Shown piece after piece: positions 48,811-62,348 of a stretch of 64,000 nt of DNA (position 1 is its first letter; each line of letters opens with the position of its first letter). This DNA is from Paramecium tetraurelia. Taxonomy: Eukaryota > Ciliophora > Oligohymenophorea > Peniculida > Parameciidae. Both the position numbers and the translations under genes were made by a program. Below the pieces are notes generated by a model that saw only the letters and a program-made list of their open reading frames with translations, was not told where the DNA came from and ran no database searches. Location: assembly GCF_000165425.1 (NCBI RefSeq), contig NW_001799388.1, positions 62,001 to 126,000 on the forward strand. Reading direction: 5' to 3'.

Positions 48811-48862
48811 AAAACATAGGTTTTCTTTTATATCATAAAACATAGGTTTTCTTTTATATTAT
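48811..48862. repeat. Two-copy 26-base tandem repeat
   Basis: The unit starting AAAACATAGGTTTTCTTTTA occurs twice in a row with one base changed (TATCAT versus TATTAT). Each unit contains a short inverted repeat (AAAAC...GTTTT). It lies about 90 bases after the TGA of the large charged protein gene. Confidence 0.8.
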
Positions 48863-49676
48863 AAAACAAATCTGCCATCAAAAATGTTAATGATTAGGTT
48901 GCAATATGAGGCTTAATATTTTCATAGACAGATTAAAGAAAAAATCTAAATTATTCTAATACTTCTAACATCATTAATATAATTCCTAAATTTGTGGTTA
49001 AGAAAATAGATTTGTTTAGATTTTACAGACGTTAAATTATTAATAATATTGTTATTTAGTATAAAATTACAAATTTGATAATATTCAAGTTATTGAAAAT
49101 TTTAATAGAATTTAATTAAGAAGATATTCTTTCCTAAATTTATTTTAAAATGAATTTGATATTTTAATTTCTTTAAGATTTTTAGGATAATTAAAGAACG
49201 AGATAGTCAATCGGGTAAAATGCTTTATTTATTTATAAAAATCATTTAATTCTTCTTTGTTTGCATTGTCAGTTTAAATCAATTACTTTTTTTAATTGAA
49301 TGAAGAATTATTTCATTGTTGTTCATGCTATTTCTATCTATTTTATATTTGGCTTTTTATAGGTTATATATTTATTATTCTATACTAAGAATAGCAAAAG
49401 TTTATTTTATTTTAGATTCCTATTTTCCTAAATTTAACTTTTAACTTAAGAAACCTTTTATTGCTGATATGATGAGAGAATGTTACAATTTTGGAATTAA
49501 ATTTTTATTAAGCATTTCTAATCAAGCTTTCCTATTTACACTAATGAGAGGATTTGAATTACCCTTTAAAAAGTAATAATACTACAATCTGATTTCTTGA
49601 GCATTTTTCAAAGATTTGAGATGTCTAAAATAAATAAGAATTTGAAAAGCAATATAATTTTTATTATTAAAATAAA
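48863..49676. other. Intergenic with one doubtful small frame
   Basis: About 800 AT-rich bases. A minus-strand frame of about 76 codons (about 49280-49516, containing AILSIEQQIYNLQKAKYK) is the only stretch with protein-like content. It is too short and isolated to call. Confidence 0.3.
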
Positions 49677-50467
49677 ATGAATTTGTTATAATTAATTGAA
49701 ATTGAAAGTAAATTTGAGCATCTTTCTATCATTCCAATTTTCGATGAAATTCTAAAGTACACATTAAGTTTAATAAGTGGTGGAATATAAACTGGAATAT
49801 TGACAGAATTATACGGTGAGGCAGGTTGTGGTAAGACGCATGTTTGCATGACTTTGATGATTAATACAATAATAAATTATAAAACTTCGAGAGTGATTTA
49901 TATTAGTACGGCTAAACAATTACAACAAGATCGTTTTAATCAGCTATTATGTAAAATTAGTTATGTTATTGGGAATTAGAATATCGCGTGGGTAAGAAAT
50001 CTAAAGATAAGTTTACTAATTTATTTAACAAATGTATTATACAACACTTAAATAATACTAAATTTATGGATGAATATATTTATGAACAACTACCTACTTT
50101 ATTGGAACAATACTAATTCAAATTAATTATTATTGACAATATTACAACCTATTTGCAGGAATTGTAATTAACCTTAAATCAGATGCAAAAAACATCAATA
50201 CTAAAGAAATTCTCAAACCATTTTAGAAAATTAGCGAAAAAACACAATATCGCTGTGGTTTTTGTTAATAATGTAGTTTCATCAACTTAAAATAACAAAT
50301 TGTATCCAGCCTTGGGGATAAAGTGGTCCGAGATGATTGATGAGAGAATATAGGTAGAAAAAAAAGGAATGATTCGACATTTTAGAATTGATATATCTCA
50401 TCGTGTTGCATTAGATGATGCCGCATTCACTATACAGGAAAGTGGAATCTACCCTTAAGTTGATTGA
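49677..50467 (+). CDS. RAD51-family recombinase, XRCC3-like
   Basis: One 20-base intron gives exactly 257 codons. The RecA core is recognisable: LISGGIQTGILTELYGEAGC into the Walker A motif GEAGCGKTH, VIYISTAKQLQQDRF, Walker B FKLIIIDNITTY, IAVVFVNNVV, then the paralogue-typical end LGIKWSEMIDERIQVEKK. A RecA core without the N-terminal extension fits RAD51 paralogues such as XRCC3, which help RAD51 in recombinational repair. XRCC3 is the best guess from the LGxxW and DxRIxVxKK segments. Confidence 0.82.
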
Positions 50468-50913
50468 TTACAGCTTTATAAACTAAACAAAAAATTAATA
50501 TATTCTCTTATTTTTAAATATAGATATCGATGCAAGAGAGTTTATGAACTCACTTACATTTTGATATTTTAGCCTGGTTAATAGATATAAGCTAGATTTC
50601 AAGTTATTAATTGGTTGAAATTTGAAAACTAAAATATCAAGCTTAACTAATTTTTTAGTAAGAAAATAAAACACATAGTTAATATCTTCAGAATGAAAAT
50701 ACTAATTTTAATATAATTATATATTATGATATGGGTAATCATTATAAATTACATTAAATAAAATTATCCTTTTTTTTAGAGAATATATTGAATAATTTTA
50801 ATATAGTAATTACATGAGGAATAATTTTGAATTTAGAATACTAATTAAAATGATAAAATAATGAATATGAACATTAATGTATTAATTTATGGAATAATAT
50901 GTAATAGATTTTC
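50468..50913. other. Convergent intergenic region, no gene seen
   Basis: About 450 AT-rich bases between the recombinase and proteasome gene 3' ends; no supported frame. Confidence 0.4.
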
Positions 50914-51699
50914 TCAGTCTCTATTTGCTATTAAATTCAAATAATGATCAACTTATTCGTTTGTTAATTTATGGAACTTCTTATCTTATTTGGTCACGAT
51001 TCCTACTTCAATGTCAGTGGGCTTAAAGTCTTATGAAATGACCTAAGTTATAAAATAGAGTCTACATTTTATAATGTTTATATAGCAAGCATAATGGTTT
51101 CATCATAATTTAAATCTGCCTTTTTTTTGATTTGTTTTTCCAAGTAGTTGATTGCTTCTTGTTCTTTGACTCCACTAGCAGTTGCCTTGTATCCACTGTA
51201 ATGTCCTGATGGGTCGAGTTTATATAACAATGGACCCAATTCATCATCATATTGACACAAGATAGTCTCAACACCATATGATCTCATTTAATAATATTGA
51301 GTATTGGTTTATGCTAAATCAGCCATTCTCTTTGATAATACATCAACAGGACAGTAGTAACCTAAAAGCATGACCAATGATGATACCATTTTTTAATCTG
51401 AATTCTCCTGCTTCATATCTCATTCTTGTAACAAGAGCTCTTGCATCTGATGGTATGCCTGTAGTCAAAGCACCAATCTTCTCTGAAACATTGAATAGAT
51501 TTGTGACAGACTTCTCGTCAATTAATTTATCTGGCACTCTTTTTTCTGTAATCAAACAAACTGTGTCTGTGCCTTTGACTCCTATTGATGTCAATCCACT
51601 AGTTTTCACGGCTTTGAAAGCATATTCCACCTAGTACAATCTACCCTCAGGTGAAAAGAGTGTGATATAGAATTCATGACCTTAGCTTCCTCTACTCAT
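50914..51699 (-). CDS. PSMA6: 20S proteasome subunit alpha-6
   Basis: Introns of 25 and 23 bases splice to 246 codons, the family length. The proteasome alpha signature is intact: ITLFSPEGRLYQVEYAFKAV at the N-terminus, then GVKGTDTVCLITEKRVPDKL, PSDARALVTRMRYEAGEF, RMADLAQTNTQYYQMRSYGV and DPSGHYSGYKATASGVKEQE. The start MSRGSQGHEFYITLFSPEG and the GHYSGYKA segment point to alpha-6 (alpha1 ring position). It forms part of the outer ring that gates the proteolytic chamber. Confidence 0.96.
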
Positions 51700-51738
51700 T
51701 TTAATTAAATTATCCTAATCTCGAAAATTAAATAATAA

Positions 51739-53294
<1,556 letters not shown>

Positions 53295-53733
53295 TTATAT
53301 TATTATTAATTTTTTTATTTAAAGGAAATAATAATGTATTGAATTTTATTTGAGAAACAAGCCTATATCCTATACAATCCAAATTTATCTAATCTCTAAT
53401 TCTAAAGTGAAAAAGTGTTATCTGTAATCAATAAATTCATTAAGTGTTAAACAACAGTTTCAGAAAAACAATTAATTATGAACCCTTCGTATAAAGTTAT
53501 TAAAAAAACTAAACATATAATCATAGATATTAAATTTTCATATCACACTATATTTATAAATACGATTTTAACCAAAAACCTAAACAGTATGGTTGACCAA
53601 AACTTTTGCCATTTAAGAACGCACTGATGTTTTGATTCAATTATATAGAGAGAATTTCCTATTTAAATTGCTAATTTAAAAAGAACTCAGTTGATTGTAA
53701 TGAGAAATGTGGAAGTGAATTTATGATATAATT
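53295..53733. other. Intergenic, no gene seen
   Basis: About 440 AT-rich bases upstream of the kinase start; should contain its promoter. No supported frame. Confidence 0.4.
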
Positions 53734-53973
53734 TCAAATGATTGTACATCCGCATGTTTATTTTGTTTCTTGATTCGGTGATTCCATATTATAACTTTTC
53801 CAACTTTCTACTTCATGCACTTAAACAAGAGAGTGTTTTTAATCAATCTCATCAATAAATGAAATTCGATGTTTCTTGGATCCTTAAATTATATTACTTT
53901 TAAATTTATCTTATCTTTGAATAGCCAATTCTTTTTTTGATCCTTTCATTATACCATTTTTTTTTGTATCCAT
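53734..53973 (-). CDS. Tiny protein with CAAX box, 79 residues
   Basis: An uninterrupted 80-codon frame, free of introns. The middle reads KKHRISFIDEIDQKHSLVQV then HEVESWKSYN, and the protein ends TCGCTII. The last four residues, CTII, fit a CAAX prenylation signal, with a nearby Cys available for palmitoylation. It is therefore probably a small membrane-tethered signalling or adaptor protein. The HEVESWKxYN segment looks like a conserved motif, but I cannot name the family. Confidence 0.65.
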
Positions 53974-54475
53974 CAAATTATTAATAATAATATAAATGAT
54001 CTAATTTTTAATATAAAATCATGAAGGAATTTTAGTTTTATAATTTTTTCGCAACTTCCTTCAAAGTGTTTTACTTCTAGTTTTTATATTTGTGAACTCC
54101 GAGTCTAATTTTCTCCAATAATACCACATTTTTAACATGAAAAGCTTTGATATTTTATTATTACTTTAATAAAAATTAATATATATATAAGAATATTCTT
54201 AAAGGGTTGATTGAGATTCTTCTATTAATTTTGGAGATCATCTCTCGGCAATAAAAGATAGGAGTAAAATTATATAGCTTATCAATAAATTGCTATAGAG
54301 TTAGAGCAAAATCAAGTTTGGTAAACTGTTAAATGCCCATAAGGAATTCTAAAGATAGATTATAATTATTTCCATATTTTCTGTGTAAAGCAAATGAATT
54401 CACTTTAAAGATATTAATTTTATAAATTAATAATTAAAATTAAAAATTGTTTGAATTAAAACTATCTAAAAATAA
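53974..54475. other. Intergenic, no gene seen
   Basis: About 500 AT-rich bases between the CAAX gene start and the PPP2R3C stop. No supported frame. Confidence 0.4.
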
Positions 54476-55954
54476 TCAAAATTCTTCATACTCTTCTACC
54501 TCAAGTAATTAACCACTTTCTCTTTGATCATATTCATAAAATGCTTTCGCGTCTATTAGCATACTAATGATGATGTCTCCTTGACCACAATTTTGCAAAT
54601 CTGTTAAGGTGATAGCAGTTGAAATCGCTGGTTTAGCCATATCAAATATTTCATCTTTAACATCTTCAACATTAAATCCAAATTTATCCTTATATACTAT
54701 TGCAAATTTCTACTTTATGCTCCAACTTTTAAATAATTGGCCTGAAAAACATGTTGATGACAAAAGAATCAATGGCTGGTTTGTGATACACATTTAAGAT
54801 TCTCCAGAAATATTATATTGCTTATTGACTTTTCTTATTTTCCATAGCAAGTACGAAGTCTATTGTAAATAAAAATGATTTAAACCTAAAAATGTTTTGT
54901 AATCCATTTCTCCCTCAAATGTTTGATACTCCTCAAACACTCTATCAATAAAGATATCTGTCAATCCCCATGAATACTTAGATAGTTCTTATTTTGATAA
55001 TAGACCATTATGATCATTATCCAATTTCAAATATCTTTCATAGACTTTTAAAGCTGATTATTTTGAGAACCAATTCTGACCTAGTTCTTCTAAGGTTAGT
55101 TTCTCCTGTCTCAATTCGTATAACTCTGCTAGGATGGGAGATGTCAACATGTCTTTAATGTATATTCTGCCTGTTCTTTTGGAGTCCAAAAAGAAAAAGA
55201 ACTTCCTTACAGCTGTGATCACATAAAAGGGGTAGAAGTTTTGCTAAAGTTTAAAATAACACTTGATCTTACATCTAATTTCTCTAATTAAGGAAATGTG
55301 GGTATTAATTCAAAGATATAATTCTCAAGATCCTTTTCTCTTAGATATCCATTTCTATATAAATAAGATTCAATAAATACCCAATAGAATCATACAAACT
55401 AATTTATATTCTAGTTTAAAATAGATTAACTTTTCTAACTATTGAATGGAAGAATGCAACAATATCAATTCTACCGTATTCATCCCTGTCAAATTTTAAA
55501 AATGTAGATGCACTAAAAAAATGTCTACATTTGATAGGTAATTATGAAGCAATAGTTAAAAATGAATTATAATTAATTCTTTCCTTCTTATCATCAGGTG
55601 GAGATATATTATTTTTAAGTTCTGTCCATAATTTCTCTAAATCCTCTTTATCTAAAATTTCTCCAGTTTTATGATTCAAAAATCTTGTTCTTGCTTCTTG
55701 TCTAACTCTGAAACTCAATTAATTTTCATTTGTAACTGAGGCCTTTTAGAAAAATTTAGGTATCTTCTTATAACTTGGATCTTCTTCTTATTCCTATTAA
55801 ATTAGACTGTTAATTAAACTTTTTTTCTTGCCTATTCGATGTAATCGAGAAACAGTTGATCAGTTTCATCATCGATTTCTTATGCAGTTCTCTGTTGTTT
55901 GGAGTCAACAAACTTTTTCAAAGTATTCACCCAATCAATACCCTTCTTAGACAT
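54476..55954 (-). CDS. PPP2R3C: Protein phosphatase 2A regulatory subunit B'' gamma-like
   Basis: The protein begins MSKKGIDWVNTLKKFVDSKQ; a 26-base intron after IEQARKK leads into EQEEDPSYKKIPKFFQKASV. Further introns are present but not all placed. Diagnostic segments are TGRIYIKDMLTSPILAELYE, LRQEKLTLEELGQNWF, YLKLDNDHNGLLSKQELSKY (an EF-hand), EGEMDYKTFLDFIF and VKDEIFDMAKP near the C-terminus. The family targets PP2A; PPP2R3C relatives (TON2/FASS in plants) organise microtubules and division planes, which fits the basal-body genes nearby. Confidence 0.92.
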
Positions 55955-56001
55955 AATTATTTGAATTTTTAGTTAATATATAATATTTATTATTGAGGTT
56001 T

Positions 56002-56548
56002 TCATTTAAAAATTTAATCAGAAATGTTTCTCCTTCCTCCCTGGAACTCATATTCATTATTGGATTCAACCACTTGGCCTGATTCAGGATAAACATTTCG
56101 ATATTTTGGTCCAGTTTATGGTTCATTTTGAACTTCTTGATTATTTATGACCTTCTTCATCCCAAATACAAGACCTATTCAATTTTAGGGGATTGATTTA
56201 CCATACAACAGAGGAGTTTATTTAGAATTATTATCTTCTACGATCTTCAATTTTTTTGTTATGAATCCTCTATCCAGCATTTCTTAAGGCATTCCTGCTT
56301 CTGAACTAAATACACTTGTTGTTTAACTATAATGATTGTATTCCATGTATTCTCTGATTAAATCATTGATTATCATATTTTCTAATTCAAATTCCAAATA
56401 TACCCATGGAGAGTTTAGGTTTGTCTTCTGGGTCTTCATTCAAAGCGTTGAATATCTCTGCTCTTATTCTCGCTCTCAATTGAGACAAGACTCCTCGTGA
56501 TTCCAGAGTTTCTTTCAGAGCGTCTTTCATTTCATTTATTGTTGTCAT
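56002..56548 (-). CDS. CEP20: Centrosomal protein 20 (FOR20/FOPNL)
   Basis: Introns of 22 and 27 bases splice to exactly 166 codons. The N-terminus, MTTINEMKDALKETLESRGV then LSQLRARIRAEIFNAL, and the LisH-type IINDLIREYMEYNHYSQTTS and SEAGMPQEMLDRGF match FOR20. The C-terminus, PLLYGLVFGMKKV and a Gln/Asn tail, is longer than in animals. FOR20 is needed for basal-body docking and ciliogenesis, including in Paramecium. An in-frame Met 13 codons upstream (56585-56587) exists but the family start is the chosen one. Its start lies 16 bases from the divergent ankyrin gene start. Confidence 0.93.
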
Positions 56549-56564
56549 AATTTTAATTAATAAT

Positions 56565-58560
56565 ATGAGAAAGCAATTCTCATTCAAGCCCCTATCAACT
56601 CACAACGATAATCAAAGTTTATAAACTAAATCAGACTCTATTGGTAGATTTCGCTCAATCATCGCTATTCGTAAAATATAGACCACCTGTTAATTTCTAA
56701 AAATTAAACAAGAGTTGGCACTTGAATTTCCTGAAATTCCAATACAATCCAAGAATCAAAGTTAAAAAGCCAAAATCTTCTCAACAAAGCCTCAATTCCA
56801 TACTGATTTCCCTATCAAAGAAGATCTTAGTTAATTTTCAAAAAAGATTCAATAGACAATCAAGACTAGCTTTAAGAAATGTCGATACCAGAACAAGACT
56901 AATTAGACAATTCTTACAAATGAGCTCCCCACTGTCTTTTATTTCAACATAACAATCACATATGAAGAATAGGAAACATCTTATTAACTTATTCGCCGTT
57001 TGGGAAACATTTAAAAAACCGAATAGAATAATAGCAAATAATTCAAAGCCAAAAATCTCCTCAAAATTGTAGGGGTCTTCGAAAAATATGACACTAGACC
57101 CATTTTCACTTTTAAGGTATTTTTACTATGATTTAAGATTAGAAGTTTTTATAAAATGTACTTACAAAACTAAATCGAATGGAACTATCAACACTTTTAT
57201 GATCACTACCCAAAATCCTTGTTTCTGGATTCCATTGACAAAAAAAAGAATAAATTAATCTCTCGATCAATATATTAATTTAATACAAAAACAGAATTAT
57301 TTAAATTACAGTAACAGTTTTGTGGAATTTTAAGCATAGAAACAACAAATAATTAACAAACAAACTTCATGATTGAGAATGACCAAGAAGAGGAAGATCA
57401 ACTTGATACTAGTGTTAAAATAATTTAATGCAGTAGAAGAATCAAACTTTTCAAATCTCCTCTTCAATGCATAGTGAATAGACTTGATATTGAGACACAA
57501 AATTAATTACTGACTGAGTGTGAAGAGCACTCTTTTACATTCCCATAATAACATTCTTAACACTTTAATCGGCATTTGCAATTCAAAGTACCAGATTAAA
57601 ATTGTATTGCCTTTAGGTTTTACAATAATTATTATGAAATATTAAATGGAATATTTGAAGATACTCATGAAATATTAAATTTGCAAGATAACATCACTAT
57701 GCTTGAATTTGAAGAGCCTTAAGAAAATCAAAAGCCTAAAATGGTCCAATCAACATAACATCAACAAATTTAACCAAAAAAATTGAATTTTGAGTCTATA
57801 ATGAAAAAATCAAAACATCAACCTTCTATTACTTAGGAAATATCTCCAAGGAGTGATCACTCACAGATAAGTACAATGAGAACTCCTAGAGAAGGTTAAT
57901 TATTGCCAGTTCTAATAAAACCTTAACTTGAAAACAATAAAATTAAATTAAGAACCAGTCCTCCATCCTATGATGACAATATTAGCAACTCTAACAATAA
58001 TCAATAGTATTCTACACATCATTCCAAAACCATTTCGTAAACAGATATGGTCTCCTTAAATACTCCAAGGTCATAACGAACTTCTTTAGCCATAAATTTG
58101 TCTCTTAGAACATCAATGACCAAAAATTCCCTTAAGACGAGAACTTTAGTGGTGGAACAATTCAAGAAATCATAGCAGAAAGCCAATCAATTAGCTGGAC
58201 TATTGATTTAAGAGAATAAATACAATGAAGTACAGTTTAAAATAATTAATTAATAGCTTGTTGAACTATTTAATAGCAACCCTAATCTAAGAATTGACGA
58301 AAGAATATCTAATGGGAATACCTATTTGATGTTGGCTGCCCAAGGAGGCAATTTAGACATCTGCGAATTAATACTGTCGAAAGGAGCCTCTGTAAATTTA
58401 TAAAATGTACAATAATCAATTATAGTTATTTTAGTTACAAGGAGACACTGCTCTGCATAAGGCATTCCAATATGGCAATTTCAGCGTTGCTGATCTTTTA
58501 GTATCTTATGGAGCCTAGGTAATGGTAAATGACAAAGGGAAGACTCCTTGGTAAATGTGA
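56565..58560 (+). CDS. Ankyrin-repeat protein, 648 residues
   Basis: Introns of 21 and 28 bases splice to exactly 649 codons. The N-terminal half has many Lys/Gln and conserved-looking helices, YQLIRRLGNIQKTEQ and YLQNQIEWNYQHFYDHYP; a Ser/Thr/Pro-rich linker follows. At the C-terminus are at least two ankyrin repeats: NGNTYLMLAAQGGNLDICEL then SKGASVNLQN, and QGDTALHKAFQYGNFSVADL then SYGAQV, with the last intron between them. Ankyrin repeats mediate protein binding. The partner is unknown. Confidence 0.85.
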
Positions 58561-58777
58561 ATAATTTACTTTTATTCATTATAACATACGATTTACACTT
58601 ATTTTATGATCTAGACCCCAAAAACAACGATCTCCTGTGGAGTAAGTTAAATTTAAATCTTAAAGTTCAAAATATGGTTGTAATTAAGTTTATAATAAAA
58701 TTAATAAATGAATCAACAATTTAGAGTGGAATACTTGAGAATCAAACCTTATCGGTACCGTAGATTACCCTCACTTA

Positions 58778-61249
58778 ATGCCACAGGCAGTCAAATTTTC
58801 AAGTACAGAGAGAGTTATAGGTTAGTCTCTCTTAGGAAATGGGTACATCGAGAACTAAGAAGAATTTAGTAAAACCGATGCTGGTATACATGCTGATTAT
58901 TCTCTAAGTAATCTCTATCAAACAAAAAAGAGGATGGCAAGAACTTCTATCATCATTCTACTATCTACAATGTAAAAGAGTTTAAGGAATTGAGCAAACT
59001 TCAAGAGTAAGTATATATTATGACATTTAGTTATCAAGAGCCTAATCTCGCTAAATACACAGAATTGTAGACTAAAATTATGGTTGCTGATTTCAAAAAG
59101 AAAGTTCATGCATTCCTATAAAAAAACAATTATAAGACTAATTTGATTGGTAGTAAAATAACTTCATCATTACATGAATTGGAATCATTTCAATCAACCA
59201 ATAATGAAGAATAGCTTAATAAATCTCTTTGCTCTAACAAATATACAATTCGAACTGAATGTAAATAATCTTGATTACTTTAGACAAATCTATGAAAGCA
59301 ACAGAGATACTAGTAATTAGTAATAATAAGGTTGTCTCAAGATAGATTATCTCCAGTGAATTAATTCAACAAAGACTATTAAAATAAATGGAAAATTTTC
59401 TTAAAGATGATAGATTTAACTACGATCTAAAGTACTCAATAAATTTCTATTAGGATGCAAACTATGATAGATCAATATGAAGATATTGTCAATAGGATTA
59501 GACAATAGGCATACACAATTAAAATTCCATAGAGTTATGAAATTTAAATGAGTGATTACAATGAGTTTTACTATAAAAAAGAAGAACCAAAAATCCCTTC
59601 TTTAAATGATAAATTAGAAATCTTGGCTGACTAGATCATATAAGAAATCTAACAATCAAGAGAATCTACACCATAATTGTAAAATCAAATTAATGAAGAG
59701 TAACAGGAGGATATTTCACCATATATTGATGAGATAGTTAAAACGGAACCTGTCTATACAAAAGAAGAAGAAGCCGCAAATGCCAACAATGAATAGCTTG
59801 GTCAAAGGAAGATAACACAGAGAAAAGGGAAGCCCAGAAAGAAGTAATAACAATAATAATAACAACAATAATAATAGTAAAATGAAACAACATCTGATAA
59901 TAACAATCAGAAATCTTAATAGTCTAGCTAATCAGAATTACCTGATGTTTCTACCTCTTAGCAATTTCATTATTAAAGAGAAATAAGAGAAAAAAAGAAT
60001 AGTTAATAAAATACACAACCAATTTAAGCTTAAGAATAAATTATTGAAACTGATCCTCATCAATAAAATTAACTACCACAAAATTAGCCTGCTGACTAAA
60101 ATAGCAATAAAAAACATTCAACAAATGATAAACCAAAAGGCAAGGTTCACTCAAGGAAAGTAACGGGAGATACTGTTTCTTAAAGATAAGTTCCTCTATA
60201 TTTAGAGGCTCCAAAAGATTAAATTCTAGAGACCTTAAGCGAAAGGTCATAGGATGAGAACTAATAATTTGAAGATGTTTAATCTAAAAAGCAGTAATCT
60301 CCAAAAAAAGAGCATTAAGAAACTAATTAAATAGAAAATCAGGAAATTGATATTGTCTAAAATGATTTCGAAGGAATAAATTAGTAAATAGACCAGTCTG
60401 AAATAAAACCATTAATTCATCCGATTTCAAACAGTAAACCGCTACGCAATCCTGAATAAAGAGATGCTGTTGATATTTGGGATAATGGTATACCAACAGT
60501 CATTAGGCCAATCCCTAGACCTTAACCAACTGTATAGGAGATCCAAACAATTGAACAACAGTAAAAGCAAAATAGTAATACCAATCTATAATAAGCAGAA
60601 GATATAGACTTAAATTAAGGAAAAGCCTCAGAAGGTTCAGAAAAATAATAAATTATTAATGAACAATCTTTGAAATCTGATCCAAGTTTGAATACATCAG
60701 AAACTAAATCAATAAAAAAAGAAGATTCTCAAACTAAATCCTTGCAATAATAAAATAAGGGCGTTATTACTAAAAAAGTTTAAGAATAAAAAGAAAAAAA
60801 CTCTGTTAAAATTTCAAAGTAGACTGTTGAATAAAAAGATTAATAAGTAGAAGATAATAGTAATATTGATTACTAATAGATTATCAATGAAAAAATGAAA
60901 TAAATTGAACAGCAACTTCAAGAACCTTGTCTTGATATCATTGATATCTTATTGGCTTCAGATTTAGTATATAATGTAAATATAGAAAATTATAAAATCT
61001 CAAAATCATATAAAAAGAAAGTCAATCATCCAAAATTTATGTTTGAATAGAAGGATGAAGAGGAAGTGTATACTCATTAGTAAATTCTTTATTTAATTTA
61101 GGGTAATTTGGAGACACGAATTATAGGAAGTAATACCGAAATTGTAAAATTTAAATAAACAAATTGAGGTTTAAATTGATGATAATGATGACTATATAAG
61201 AAGTAATGTTTACACAATAGAAGAAGTAAATGATGAATCTGATAATTGA
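58778..61249 (+). CDS. Unknown Gln-rich protein, about 800 residues
   Basis: The N-terminal domain looks globular (TDAGIHADYSLSNLYQTKKE, YIMTFSYQEPNLAKYTELQT, MVADFKKKVHAFLQKNN). Then comes a very long Gln/Asn/Lys/Glu-rich low-complexity region with a 12-Gln run at 59845-59880, followed by a conserved-looking acidic end, PCLDIIDILLASDLVYNVNI and VYTIEEVNDESDN. Introns of 23, 22 and 22 bases were identified. The A run at 58924-58929 is one base short. The true start is unresolved: coding signal begins before the ATG at 58778 but an in-frame TGA intervenes, and an ATG at 58709 lies in another frame. Confidence 0.75.
59845..59880 (+). repeat. Poly-Gln tract encoded mostly by TAA
   Basis: Twelve glutamine codons in a row: eight TAA, three CAA and one TAG. 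In the standard code this would be nine stops, so it also shows the reassigned code directly. Confidence 0.9.
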
Positions 61250-61285
61250 TTATTATGACTAAATATCTAATATATTAATTCGATA

Positions 61286-61570
61286 TCATTTTTAAATATG
61301 CTCGTACATATTCCAGATGAATTTATACTTTGGTTTAAACAAGTTTAATATTTTAATGCTTATGCTGAAGTATGCATAAATATACAAAGAATTTTTGATC
61401 ATCTTTATTAATAATTCCGATTAATTATTACTTTCAGTCTCTTTTGATTGGGAGTTATTGATATCTACTTTAGATTAATCAGAATCTTAATCATCCTCTT
61501 CCCTTTGAATTTAATTGTTTGTATTAATTTTTATGGTGTTGTTCCCATCCTTTAATAAAAGGTCCTGCAT
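61286..61570 (-). CDS. Small acidic unknown protein, 94 residues
   Basis: An open frame of 95 codons begins MQDLLLKDGNNTIKI and contains QREEDDQDSDQSKVD. The C-terminal part is hydrophobic (SLYIYAYFSISIKILNLF). A 28-base GT-AG stretch after KETE could be spliced and would give a different C-terminus running on. It is convergent with the Gln-rich gene, 36 bases apart. Confidence 0.45.
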
Positions 61571-62348
61571 AATTATTTAATAAATATAATATCATAACAA
61601 TAATTTAAACAACTTATAAGATAACAAATTTCTTAAGCGATATATATTAGCACTAAATATTCAAATTAATTATATAATCAAGGTAAATATCATGAAAGAC
61701 TAATAAGTTTCTGAATTTCAGTTATTTTAATTCTATGTTTGGGTAATTAATAAAAAGCATAAACAAATATTATTTGATTAATTTAGATTTATTTCTCAAA
61801 ATTATATTAAAGTAATAATCTCACAAAAAATATCATTTATATTTTATCCTAATATTGATTCAATCATAGTTTAGGAGAAATAAATTGATATCAATAATAA
61901 AATGAAATTGATCAATTATAGTTATTCGATACCTATGATATAATATTATAAATATGCTTATTTCATAATTGATATTCTTTTTTTATAAATATAATCAAAA
62001 TTAAAATCATATTTTCTTGTAATTTTAATAAATGTAACAACTGGAAACATGAAAAATCAGAAGAATGAATAAAAATAAAAATCCATATTATTTAAAGTTT
62101 TATATTTTTTTTAGATTATGTAAAACACATTTAATTTAATATAAAATTTAAGAATTTTTCAAAAAATTTATTTGCTTAAGTGGAGCACATTATATAGCAT
62201 ACCTTAAGAAATTAAGTAAAATATGAGAACCTTAGATTATCTTTAAATTTTATATAGATAAATAATAGTATAAAAAGTTTTACAAAATATATTCAAATAG
62301 CATGTTAATATTTGAGAGATCGTACAAAATATAATAAAAAATATAGAT
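61571..62348. other. Divergent intergenic region, no gene seen
   Basis: About 780 very AT-rich bases between divergent starts; no supported frame or RNA gene. Confidence 0.4.
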
